DNA of 64,000 bases from Acidobacteriota bacterium (GTDB taxonomy: Bacteria > Acidobacteriota > Blastocatellia > Pyrinomonadales > Pyrinomonadaceae), in assembly GCA_018269075.1 (NCBI GenBank), contig JAFDVJ010000026.1, forward strand, positions 68,172-132,171, written 5' to 3'. Made by a program: the position numbers and the translations under genes. Shown piece by piece: positions 9,010-17,523 of the stretch (the stretch's first letter is position 1; each line of letters begins with the position of its first letter). The notes below the pieces were generated by a model. The model ran no database searches and had not been told where the DNA came from. It saw nothing but the letters and a program-made list of their open reading frames with translations.

Positions 9010-12000
9010 CACAGTTTCTCCTCGAACAGCAGCCGGCCGCCGTCGCGGTCTTCGTAATAGGAAACGGTCGCCGCCGCCCCGTCGAGCCGGATGACCGAGT
9101 AGCAGTGAGTGTAAAAGGCGTCGCCGCGGCTCAGCGCGACCTCGCGGTTGACCGGCACGTCGGCGTTTTTCGCGGTCGCCGGCATCTCGAAATTGCCGAC
9201 CGGAAACGCGCTGCCGCCGACGCAGCGGCCGCGTTCGAGGTTCATAAACGGCTCGAAGACGACGAGATTATGCTCGTGGCCCCACTGCCAGAGCGCGATT
9301 TTCGGCAGCAGCGGCGCGAGCTGGTCGTAAAGCCGCCGGTTGCAGCTTTGACCGTCGAACTGGTCGTCGGCCGAAAAAAGCTGGTGATGCGAGAAGAGGA
9401 TCGTCCGCCGGTCGCCGGCGTTGTCGATCTTGTCGCGGAGCCATTCGAGCTCGCTCTGTTCGAGATACGTCGGGCCCGCGCCGAGCCGGTCGTGAAGCGC
9501 CGTGTCGAGCCCGATCAATTGCCAGTATCGATTGCGCAGACAGAAATAACTGGCCATCTTCCGGTCGAAGCCGTTGAGCGCCTGGAGCCGGTCGAGCAGC
9601 GCGTAAAACGGTTTGCCGCCCGCGTAGAGATCGTGGTTGCCGGGCAGCGCGAACGAGAGGATCTTCGAATTTTCCGGGTCGAGGATCGCCGTCCACGGCC
9701 GGTAGAAATAATTTTCGACCTCGAATTCGGTGCCCGCGTAATAGATGTCGCCGAGATGGATCGCGACCTGCGGGTCGTGGCCCCGGACCTGCCGGAGGAC
9801 TTCGAGCGCCTCGGGCTCGCCGGTCGCCCAGTCGCCGACGACGCCGACGACCGCGTTTTCCGGCAGTCCGTCGACCACGAAATCGTCCGCGTCGACCGGC
9901 GTCCGGTAGGGGACGTGGCCGCCTTCCCGGAGAAACTTGAGATACTGGAGCAGCGATTCTTTGTAATGCGTATCGCAGTCGCCGAACTTCGCGGTCAGCG
10001 CCTGTTTATAGGCCTCGTATTTAGCGTCATCGCCCCAGATCTTGGCGTTGAACCATTCGCGCGCGACGCCGACGGCCATACTCGCGCAGTATCGGACGGT
10101 GTCGACGATGCCGCGCTCGCCGGCGTCGTCGAGCGTCGCCCGGTCGAATGACCTGAGCGACTGTTCGTCGATCCGGTTCTGCGCGACCGCGACGCAGTAC
10201 TGCGCGATCTCGTTGACGATCGGGTGGCTCAGCTCGGGCCGGCTGAACTCGAAGACCGTGCCGTTGACGCTCCGCGATTTCGCGGCCGACTGCTCGCGGG
10301 CGATCGTTTCGTCGAAGGCCGACTGCAGGAGCGAGAGCGCCGGGTCGGCGACGTGCGCGATCGTCGCGCGGCGGACGCGCGCCTCGACCTCGACCGTCGT
10401 CCAGAAACGGCTTTTCGGCGTCGAAAGGTTGACGACCGGCTTCATATTTCGCAGATCGGGCGCGGCAAACGCCGTCAGCAGCTGTTCGAGCGCGTCGGTC
10501 GGCAGACTGCGGCCGATCTCGGCCGGCGGCGCGTCGAGCGGCGACATCTGGAGCCAGCGAAAGCTCGTCCCCTCGACGGTCGCGAAGACCTTGAGAACGT
10601 CGGTGCCTTCCTGGTAATCGAGCGGCAGCCCGGCCTCCATCTCGAACACGAGCGCGTTGTCGACGCCCGGTTCGAGCAGCTCATAATCCTTCTGGCCCGG
10701 ATCGGGATAGATCTGCGCGACGCTCCAGTCGGGCGCGAGGTCGAGCACGACGACGTTGAGCGCCGTGTCCGAAAGATTCGTCACGCGCAGACCGGCCCGT
10801 TCGCCGGTCGCGAGCGGCCGCGCGGGCACGCCGAGCGGGACGAACGTCTTTTGCCGGTCGCGATTTTTCTGCATCAGGCCGAGCTCGGCCGTCAGTTTGC
10901 GGGCGAGCGGGGAAGCCGGATCGGTGTTGTCGATCAGCCGCACGTTGCGGTATTTCGTGAGCTGGACGAGCCGCTCGAAGATTTTGGCGCTCGCCCCCGG
11001 CTCGCCGGCCCTGACGACGGGCCGCAGGTTCGGCACCGGCCGGCCGGCGGCGTCGCGGATCGCGAATTCGCCGTCGCCGTCGATCGTCACCTGAAAATCG
11101 GCGTCCTCGCCGGCGGCCGCGAGCCGGATCCATTTGTCGCGGGCGGCGAGATCGCCCTCGCTGCGGCTGATGTAATCGGCCAAATCGTCGACCGCGGCGG
11201 CGAATTCGCCGCCCGGCCGGTCGAGCCGGACGCGCCCGCGCAGCCGGATGCCGACGCCGAGCAGGACGGCCGGCATTCCCTCTTCGAGCTCGCCGGCCCG
11301 CTCGCCCGAGACGACGGCGGCCCAGGTTTCGGTCGCTTCCGGATCGCCGAGCTCGACGACCGCGAGACGCCCGGCCGGATCGGAGAAATCCGCGCCGGCC
11401 GCCGGGTAAACCGCGAACTGCGCGCCCCGCGACACGCCCTGCGCAAAGCCGGTGTTGAGCAGCACGCGGCGGCCGGCCGGATCGACTTTGAGGACGTTGA
11501 CTGAGGCCGCCGAGGCGAGCGCGGCCGCGCCGAAGATTTCGCGGTCGCGGTCGCCTTCGATCTGCGGCGTCTGGTTGACGAATTTGGCGTGGACCTTCGC
11601 GACGACGCGGTTGTAGAGCATCCGGTAGGTATAGCCCGGGCCGGTCTGGCGGAGCGCGTCGAGCATCCAGTAGGTCAGCGCGCCGTTGCGCTCCTTGCCG
11701 TCGAAGGCGTATTCGCTGGCGAGCTCGTTGGCGCGGCAGGCGGCGATGAAGACGCAGTTTTCCGGCAGCGGCAGATTCCAGCCCTTCGCCGGCGCGAAAT
11801 TCCGCGCCGCTTCCGGGAAGCTTTGAAAATCGGCGGTCAGCGTTTTCCGCGAGGCGACGAGGCTGCGGCGCTGCGGCGGCCGCGTGTCGATGCTCGCGAT
11901 CCCGCGCGGGACGGCGCCCGCTTCGCCGCGGGTCGCGCCGCCCGAATGACAGCTGTCGAGGACGAGCGTGACGAGCAGCTTTTTTTCGGCCATCGTTTTG

Positions 12001-12452
12001 AGCAGACAGGCGAGCTCGACATCGCGCAGGTAGCCGCCGCCCGCTTCGCCGATGTCGCACGGGACGAGCGATTCGTCGAGGCCGGTTCGGCCCTTCAGCT
12101 CGGGAAACATCGTCGCCGAACGGCCGCCGTGGCCCGAATAATGGATGTAGACGAGATCGCCGGCAGCGGCCCGCGCGGTCACGTCGCGAAACGCCCTGAC
12201 GATGTTTTTGTAGGTCGGCAGGCGTTTCGCCGGTTCCAGCGGGCGGTCGTCGGGGCCGCGCGTCGAGGTCAGTTTGAAGATCTGCCCGTCGGGCAGGCCG
12301 AGCCGGCTCTTGAGCATCTCGGCGACGTGCTCGGCGTCGCGGACGCAGCCGCCGAGATGCGGGTAGTAAGTGCCGTCGGGCAGCGGGATTTGCGAGTAGC
12401 GGTCGATTCCGATCAACAGCGCGAAGACTTTCGGGGGTGAATTTTTCGGCAT
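9009..12452 (-). CDS. Caspase-like protease fused to calcineurin-like phosphoesterase
   Basis: The N-terminal ~350 residues of this 1147-aa protein form a peptidase C14/metacaspase domain: FALLIGIDRY, the catalytic His108 in YSGHGG and Cys168 in DSCHSG. The middle (about 350-860) is beta-rich and unassigned; part of it (about residues 600-680) resembles surface-type beta-sandwich domains. The last ~280 residues are a metallophosphoesterase with all motifs: GDWATG, GDIYYAG (about 900), GNHD (about 938), SHHQ (about 1022) and GHEHN (about 1056). The start at 12452 is set by AAAGGAG seven bases upstream; earlier in-frame codons lie in the leader. There is no signal peptide. It is the first gene of the operon. 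Combining a protease and a phosphoesterase in one chain is unusual; the substrates are unknown. Confidence 0.9.
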   Translation of the reverse strand: MPKNSPPKVFALLIGIDRYSQIPLPDGTYYPHLGGCVRDAEHVAEMLKSRLGLPDGQIFKLTSTRGPDDRPLEPAKRLPTYKNIVRAFRDVTARAAAGDLVYIHYSGHGGRSATMFPELKGRTGLDESLVPCDIGEAGGGYLRDVELACLLKTMAEKKLLVTLVLDSCHSGGATRGEAGAVPRGIASIDTRPPQRRSLVASRKTLTADFQSFPEAARNFAPAKGWNLPLPENCVFIAACRANELASEYAFDGKERNGALTYWMLDALRQTGPGYTYRMLYNRVVAKVHAKFVNQTPQIEGDRDREIFGAAALASAASVNVLKVDPAGRRVLLNTGFAQGVSRGAQFAVYPAAGADFSDPAGRLAVVELGDPEATETWAAVVSGERAGELEEGMPAVLLGVGIRLRGRVRLDRPGGEFAAAVDDLADYISRSEGDLAARDKWIRLAAAGEDADFQVTIDGDGEFAIRDAAGRPVPNLRPVVRAGEPGASAKIFERLVQLTKYRNVRLIDNTDPASPLARKLTAELGLMQKNRDRQKTFVPLGVPARPLATGERAGLRVTNLSDTALNVVVLDLAPDWSVAQIYPDPGQKDYELLEPGVDNALVFEMEAGLPLDYQEGTDVLKVFATVEGTSFRWLQMSPLDAPPAEIGRSLPTDALEQLLTAFAAPDLRNMKPVVNLSTPKSRFWTTVEVEARVRRATIAHVADPALSLLQSAFDETIAREQSAAKSRSVNGTVFEFSRPELSHPIVNEIAQYCVAVAQNRIDEQSLRSFDRATLDDAGERGIVDTVRYCASMAVGVAREWFNAKIWGDDAKYEAYKQALTAKFGDCDTHYKESLLQYLKFLREGGHVPYRTPVDADDFVVDGLPENAVVGVVGDWATGEPEALEVLRQVRGHDPQVAIHLGDIYYAGTEFEVENYFYRPWTAILDPENSKILSFALPGNHDLYAGGKPFYALLDRLQALNGFDRKMASYFCLRNRYWQLIGLDTALHDRLGAGPTYLEQSELEWLRDKIDNAGDRRTILFSHHQLFSADDQFDGQSCNRRLYDQLAPLLPKIALWQWGHEHNLVVFEPFMNLERGRCVGGSAFPVGNFEMPATAKNADVPVNREVALSRGDAFYTHCYSVIRLDGAAATVSYYEDRDGGRLLFEEKL

Positions 12453-12573
12453 ATCAAACTCCTTTTCGGTAAAGCGATTAGTGAAAACAAAACGGCGCCG
12501 GCGCGGGCCTTGAGGCCGGCGGCGCTGAAAAAAAACAGGCGACGTAAAAGCCGTTCGGGGAACGGCCCGGCGG

Positions 12574-12657
12574 TCTGACGCAGCGATAACTGATGCTTGA
12601 CTTCGTGGAAGCGGCGGCATTCGAAAGCGTGACGATTTTGTAGAAGATTCCCAACAT
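12574..12657 (-). promoter_or_regulatory. Leader element, right copy
   Basis: This is the inverted copy of the leader at 5-88, lying in the 5' region of the caspase operon. The potential peptide begins at 12657 with a GGGGAA sequence upstream and runs to 12478. Between the leader and the caspase start a compact stem-loop (GCCGTTC-CCC-GAACGGC) is visible. Upstream, 12665-12690 holds the palindromic GGCCGCGAATTCGCGCGGCC. A structured leader RNA is plausible. Confidence 0.6.
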
Positions 12658-12858
12658 TATGATTCCCCGGCCGCGAATTCGCGCGGCCAAAACGGCCTTT
12701 TCCCAAACTCGAAAACGACTGAGCGCCCGCGATTTCCGCATTCGGAAACGCGCTCCGGTCCATTCAAGTCTCCCTGTTTCCGGCTCGTCTTTTCAGAAAA
12801 CGTTCCCTTGACCCTGACGGAAAATTTTCGGCGAGCCGCTTGTTTTGTCGGTTGACTA

Positions 12859-12888
12859 AAGCTATCACAGGTTATTTTTCGAAGTCAA
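12859..12888 (-). promoter_or_regulatory. Possible promoter of the caspase operon
   Basis: On the minus strand TTGACT (12883-12888) and TAGCTT (12859-12864) are separated by 18 bases. The -10 match is poor. If used, the transcript would have a ~400-nt 5' leader that includes the repeated element. Confidence 0.35.
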
Positions 12889-12991
12889 TATTTTTATTCC
12901 GGCCCCGTTTTTCGATCGGACCGGTCGCGCTCCCGCTTGGCGGCTGACATCGGAGATGTTTTTTTTCGGCAAAAACTTTTGCGGATTTTTC

Positions 12992-13020
12992 TTGACGGGA
13001 AAAAAAAGGCGGCATACTAT
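12992..13020 (+). promoter_or_regulatory. Probable promoter of the CHAT-TPR gene
   Basis: TTGACG (12992-12997), a 17-base spacer and TACTAT (13015-13020) form a reasonable sigma70-type promoter. It would give a ~290-nt untranslated leader before the ATG at 13319. That leader has no recognised riboswitch fold. Nothing else is seen in the 12658-13318 gap. Confidence 0.5.
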
Positions 13021-13318
13021 TTAGTAATCCAAAAGCGTCTGTCTTCCGAATCGGCCCGTCGGGTCTTTCCGTAATTCGGAAAATGTTTGTCGGTCCCGGG
13101 CTCCGGCAGCCCGTCCGCGAGCCGGGAACCGACCCTTAATAACCGCGGAACCGGTTTGCACTACTCCCGGAATCCGAAAGATATTTTTACTTCTCGAAAA
13201 TAATCGGGGGCAGTTATTGCCTGATTTTTTCATTTACTGAAGAAAGCCATTTAAGCGGCCGGAATCAAAATCGAGAACGGTTCGTGCCGAAAAATCGGTC
13301 GTCCGACGAGACGGATTT

Positions 13319-16300
13319 ATGAAAAGCGCTCCAATCGATCAAATCGTCGACAAAAAGAAACCGGCCGCGGTCGGAAAGGTGCTTTTTCCGGTCGCCGCCG
13401 GACTGCTCCTGCTGGTCGTGCTTTTCGGCGTCTGGAAATCCTTTGTCCGCCGGCCGTCCGCCGAGCAGGAAGGGCTGACCGAGTTGCGCGCCGCCTTTCG
13501 CGGGCGGCGAAACATCGAATCGCGGACGACGGGCGGTCTCGATTACGCGCCGCTGACCGTTACGCGCGGCGCCGAACAGATTTTGCCGGCCGATGAAACG
13601 GCCCGCCTCCGTGCCAAAAGTCTGCTGCTCGAGGCGGTCGGCGGGGCCGAAGACGCCGGCCCGTATCACGCGCTCGGGCTTTTCTATCTGAACGAAAAAC
13701 AGTTCGACGCGGCGCTCGGTCAATTAAACAGCGCGCTCGTTTACGCGCCCGACGATCCCGGTCTCCGAAACGACGCCGGCGCAGCCTGTCTCGAAAAAGC
13801 GGCGCTCGCCGACACGGACGGCCGGGGCGACGAATTCTTCGAAAACGCCGACGCCGGTCTCCGGCATCTCGACCGCGCGCTCGCGCTCGACGCGGACCGG
13901 CTCGAACCGCTGTTCAACCGCGCGCTGCTCCTGCAGAAAATGCGGCTCGGCGGCGAGGCCCGCCGGGCGTGGGAAAAATATCTGGAAAAGGACGCCGCCT
14001 CGCCGTGGGCCGAAGAGGCCCGGCGCAATCTGGAGCTGCTCGAAAAACGGGCCGCCTCGATCCGCAGCAGGGCCGAGATCCTGAGCGATTTTCTCGACGC
14101 CTTCCGGGCGCGCAACGATTCCGAAGCGTGGCGGATCGTCAGCGAAACGAAGGAGTTCGTGACGGGCGTGATGCTGTCGGGGCAGCTGGCGCAGGGCTTT
14201 CTCGAGGCCGACGCCGAGAACCGGAAGACCGAAGCGGCCGAGCTGCTGTCGGCGCTGCGCTATCTCGGCGAGCTCGAAAACAAAAACGCCGGCGACCCGT
14301 ATTTCGCGGAACTGGCCGCCTTTTATCAAAAAAGCTCCGCGCCGCAGCGGGCGCGGCTCGGCGCGGCGCAGCGCGAGATCCAAAAAGCGCAGGCTTTTTT
14401 GTTCGAGCCGAATTTCAACGAGGCGCTGAAATCCTACGATCGGGCGCGGCAGCTGCTCGCCGCCGCCGGCGACGTCTGGAACGCCGGGCTCGTCGAGTAT
14501 CAGATCTGTTACTGCCTGTGCCAGATCGACCGGCTCGATGAAAGCAACGCGCGGCTCAAAGCCTTATCCGACCGGAGCCGGCTCAGAAATCATAAATGGC
14601 TCCGGAGTCTCGCCGACAACTGGATCGGCGGAAACTATCTCTCGCTCGGCGAAATCTCGAAGGCCGTCGCCGCCAACCGGCAGTCGCTCGAGCTCGCCCG
14701 CGAGACCGGCGACGTCTACAACATCCAGCGAAACTACATCCAGATGGCCGAGGAATACCGGACGATCGACAATGCCCCGAAAGCCCTGAGCCTGATCCGC
14801 GAGAGCATCGGTTATCCGACGACCTATCACGAGTTTCCCCGCCAGACGTGGCGCAACCTGTTTTTTACGACGCAGATCCTTTTTACCTTCAAGCTCTACG
14901 CGGCGGCGGCCGTCTATGCCGGGGAAGAGATCGATTTTGCCGGCGATCGGCTCAAGGACAACTGGATGATTCACGCCGGCCTGATTCACGCGGGCGTCAT
15001 CAACGGTCAGCTCGGCCGGTTTCCCGAGGCGCTCGGGCAGGTTCGAAAAAGCGTCGAGCTCGCCGAAACCTTTCCCGACGAGGAGATGAAGCAGCGGCTG
15101 CTCGCCGAATCGTACACGACGCTGGCGCATCTCGAGCGGCTGTCCGGCGACTGCGGCGCGGCCGTCGAAAATTACGGCCGGGCGATCGAGATCGGCGAGA
15201 AAATGCGGTCGGTGATCGGCGTTTACGACGCGCGCCGCGGCCGCCTGCTCTGCTATGTCGCCGGCGACGATCCGGCCGTTCGTTCGGAGATGGAGATTCT
15301 CAAGCGGCAGTTCGACGAAAACCGCCGGCAGATCGGCGAGGAGGCCGACCGGAACATTTTTTTCGACAACCAGCAGAACGTCTACGATATCGCGACCGGC
15401 TACGCCTATTTGCGGCTTCGGGATCCGGAACAGGCCTTCGATTACGCGGAAAGCTCGCGCGCCCGGTCGCTGCTCGATTCGATCGAAAAAGACGCGAAGC
15501 CGGTTTCCGAACCGCTCGGGCCGGCGGCGATCCGGCGGTCGATGCCGGCCGGGGCGCAGATGCTTTACTATGCGGTGCTGCCCGACCGGATTCTGATCTG
15601 GCATCTTTCGGGCGCGGATTTTACGACCGTCGAAGCGCCCGTCGGACAGGATCTGCTCGAAGACCGGATCCGGCGCTATTCGAAGCTTTTGATCGCGCGG
15701 ACCGACGACGACGAGCGGCGCGCGCTCGCCGGCGAGCTGTACGGATGGCTGATCGCGCCGGTCGAAAGCTCGCTCGAAAAGGACAAACCCGTCTGCATCG
15801 TCGGCGATAAGGCGCTGCTCCGGCTGCCGTTCGCGTCGCTCGTCACGCCGGCCGGAAAATATCTGATCGAGGATTACGCGCTCAGCTACGCGCCGAGCGC
15901 GACGGTTTTCATCAAGGAGACCGAGATCGCCGCCCGCAAGCCGGCGGCCGGCGGCGAAACGCTGCTGAGCATCGGCAATCCGGCATTTTCACGGTCGGAA
16001 TACGCCGGTCTCGATAATCTGCCGTCGGCGGCCGACGAAGCGCGGGGGATCGTGGACGGTTATCGAAATCCGAAGCTCTTTCTCGCCGGCGAAGCGCGCA
16101 AGGAATCGATTCTGAACAACCTGAATTCGACCGACGTCGTTCATTACGCCGGCCATTACGTGCCGAACGAAAAATCGCCCGCGCAGTCGAAGTTTCTGCT
16201 CGCGGCGGGCGATCTGACGGTCGAGGAGATCAACCGCCAAAAGCTGTCGCGCGTCCGGCTGATCGTGCTTTCGGCCTGCGAAACCGGCGTCGAGACCTAT

Positions 16301-16567
16301 TACGGCGGCGAGGGGATGATCGGCGCGGCGCGGGCGTTTCTCGAAGCCGACGTGCCGCTCATCGTCGGCAGCCAGTGGGCGGTCGATTCCGAAGCGACGG
16401 CCGCGCTGATGATCAGATTTCACGATTACCGTAAAAAACAGAATCTGCCGACGACGGCGGCGCTCCGGCGGGCGCAACTCGATCTGCTGACCGCGCCGGA
16501 TTCACGATTTCGAGAGCCGTTCTACTGGGCGGGATTCCTCCCGATCGGCGGCTATGCGAACTACTAA
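13319..16567 (+). CDS. Membrane-anchored TPR-CHAT protein
   Basis: This 1082-aa protein has one N-terminal transmembrane helix (about residues 22-41, LFPVAAGLLLLVVLFGVW) and then TPR-type helical repeats up to about residue 700. The C-terminal CHAT peptidase domain (about 800-1082) has the catalytic His in VVHYAGH (about 944) and the Cys in VLSACETG (about 985), followed by the usual GSQWAVDSEAT segment. TPR-CHAT proteins use the TPR part to bind partners or targets, and the CHAT Cys/His pair is protease-like. The anchor suggests that the bulk of the protein faces either the cytoplasm or the periplasm; topology is not decidable here. It is divergent from the caspase operon and cotranscribed with the next gene. 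Confidence 0.9.
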   Translation: MKSAPIDQIVDKKKPAAVGKVLFPVAAGLLLLVVLFGVWKSFVRRPSAEQEGLTELRAAFRGRRNIESRTTGGLDYAPLTVTRGAEQILPADETARLRAKSLLLEAVGGAEDAGPYHALGLFYLNEKQFDAALGQLNSALVYAPDDPGLRNDAGAACLEKAALADTDGRGDEFFENADAGLRHLDRALALDADRLEPLFNRALLLQKMRLGGEARRAWEKYLEKDAASPWAEEARRNLELLEKRAASIRSRAEILSDFLDAFRARNDSEAWRIVSETKEFVTGVMLSGQLAQGFLEADAENRKTEAAELLSALRYLGELENKNAGDPYFAELAAFYQKSSAPQRARLGAAQREIQKAQAFLFEPNFNEALKSYDRARQLLAAAGDVWNAGLVEYQICYCLCQIDRLDESNARLKALSDRSRLRNHKWLRSLADNWIGGNYLSLGEISKAVAANRQSLELARETGDVYNIQRNYIQMAEEYRTIDNAPKALSLIRESIGYPTTYHEFPRQTWRNLFFTTQILFTFKLYAAAAVYAGEEIDFAGDRLKDNWMIHAGLIHAGVINGQLGRFPEALGQVRKSVELAETFPDEEMKQRLLAESYTTLAHLERLSGDCGAAVENYGRAIEIGEKMRSVIGVYDARRGRLLCYVAGDDPAVRSEMEILKRQFDENRRQIGEEADRNIFFDNQQNVYDIATGYAYLRLRDPEQAFDYAESSRARSLLDSIEKDAKPVSEPLGPAAIRRSMPAGAQMLYYAVLPDRILIWHLSGADFTTVEAPVGQDLLEDRIRRYSKLLIARTDDDERRALAGELYGWLIAPVESSLEKDKPVCIVGDKALLRLPFASLVTPAGKYLIEDYALSYAPSATVFIKETEIAARKPAAGGETLLSIGNPAFSRSEYAGLDNLPSAADEARGIVDGYRNPKLFLAGEARKESILNNLNSTDVVHYAGHYVPNEKSPAQSKFLLAAGDLTVEEINRQKLSRVRLIVLSACETGVETYYGGEGMIGAARAFLEADVPLIVGSQWAVDSEATAALMIRFHDYRKKQNLPTTAALRRAQLDLLTAPDSRFREPFYWAGFLPIGGYANY

Positions 16568-16588
16568 AAACACCAAAGGAGAAAACTA

Positions 16589-17467
16589 ATGACCACTGAA
16601 TTTCCGGTATTTACCGACACGATCCCCGAAAATCCGAAGCTCAAGATTCGTTTGAGCGGTTTGGGGGTTTTATGTTTCAGCGAGGAGCACAACCGCGCGG
16701 AGAGCGGCTATCTCGACCTTGAGGATCACGACGCGATGTTTATTATGACGAGGGATTCGGACACCCGGACGGTAATCAAATACGCTTCGATGCGCGGTTT
16801 GACGGTCGAAGTTGCGACGCCGGAGAAGGGCCTCGGGAAATGTTTTTACCGCGACGGTTCTCCGATGAACTTCGAAAATATGCTCGATCTGGCGAAGATT
16901 TACCCGAACGCGTCCGGTTTTGACCCGGCGGCCAAATTTCAGGCGCGTATTTTTATCGACGACGCCGTTTATTTTACCGACGCCGCGACCATCAAAAAGG
17001 TCATCCCTTTCGATCAGAACAAGCCGACCGTCAAATTCAACCCGCGAACGATCGGACAGGCGCTTTTCGCGTATGTCGAAAACCGGGAAGTCACGGTCGC
17101 GATTAACGGCGAAACGATTCCGCTCGAATCCGGCGAAACCTACACGATGCATATTCAATCGAACTGCCGCGAAGTCAAGGAAAGCGATTTCAAACATTAC
17201 TTCGACATTCTCAAAAATCCCGGCGACCTTCGGATAAACCTGGATTTTCCCGAGGGTCACAGCCCGACGTCGCTCGTGTACGAAATGCGTCTGTTCGATG
17301 CCCTGCAGGAGCAGTTTAAGTCGCTGCTGCTCAAAGGCGAAGAAGATGACAAACAGAGGGCGATCGCAGATTTTCAGGGCAGGCTGAGCTTTCTGCAGGA
17401 CATCCGGTGCGTGCCGAAGCCGTGTTTGAAGGTCGTTTACGCCGACGAACCGCGCAGTCTGCCGTAA
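16589..17467 (+). CDS. Hypothetical protein of 292 aa, partner of the TPR-CHAT protein
   Basis: I do not recognise this family. The soluble protein has no signal peptide or membrane helix. The first ~200 residues look beta-rich (GLGVLCFSEE, LDLEDHDAMFIMTR, FQARIFIDDAVYFTD, REVTVAINGETIPL), and the C-terminal ~90 residues look helical. It starts 21 bases after the CHAT gene with AAAGGAG upstream and is followed by a strong terminator, so the two genes form one transcript. It may be a target, inhibitor or activator of the CHAT protease, as small neighbours of CHAT genes sometimes are. That is inference from position only. Confidence 0.8.
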   Translation: MTTEFPVFTDTIPENPKLKIRLSGLGVLCFSEEHNRAESGYLDLEDHDAMFIMTRDSDTRTVIKYASMRGLTVEVATPEKGLGKCFYRDGSPMNFENMLDLAKIYPNASGFDPAAKFQARIFIDDAVYFTDAATIKKVIPFDQNKPTVKFNPRTIGQALFAYVENREVTVAINGETIPLESGETYTMHIQSNCREVKESDFKHYFDILKNPGDLRINLDFPEGHSPTSLVYEMRLFDALQEQFKSLLLKGEEDDKQRAIADFQGRLSFLQDIRCVPKPCLKVVYADEPRSLP

Positions 17468-17487
17468 ACGAAGGGAAAATTGAAAGC

Positions 17488-17521
17488 GGCCGGAGCAATC
17501 GTGCGCACGATTGCTCCGGCC
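17488..17521. terminator. Perfect 34-bp palindromic terminator
   Basis: Two 17-base arms (GGCCGGAGCAATCGTGC and its complement) form a perfect palindrome followed by ATTTATTTT. It lies between convergent genes and probably ends both transcripts. Confidence 0.85.
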
Positions 17522-17523
17522 AT

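Noticed and set aside
12478..12657. 59-aa peptide gene in the right leader copy
   Set aside because: The left copy stops after 23 codons, so the coding capacity is not kept; treated as a leader element instead.
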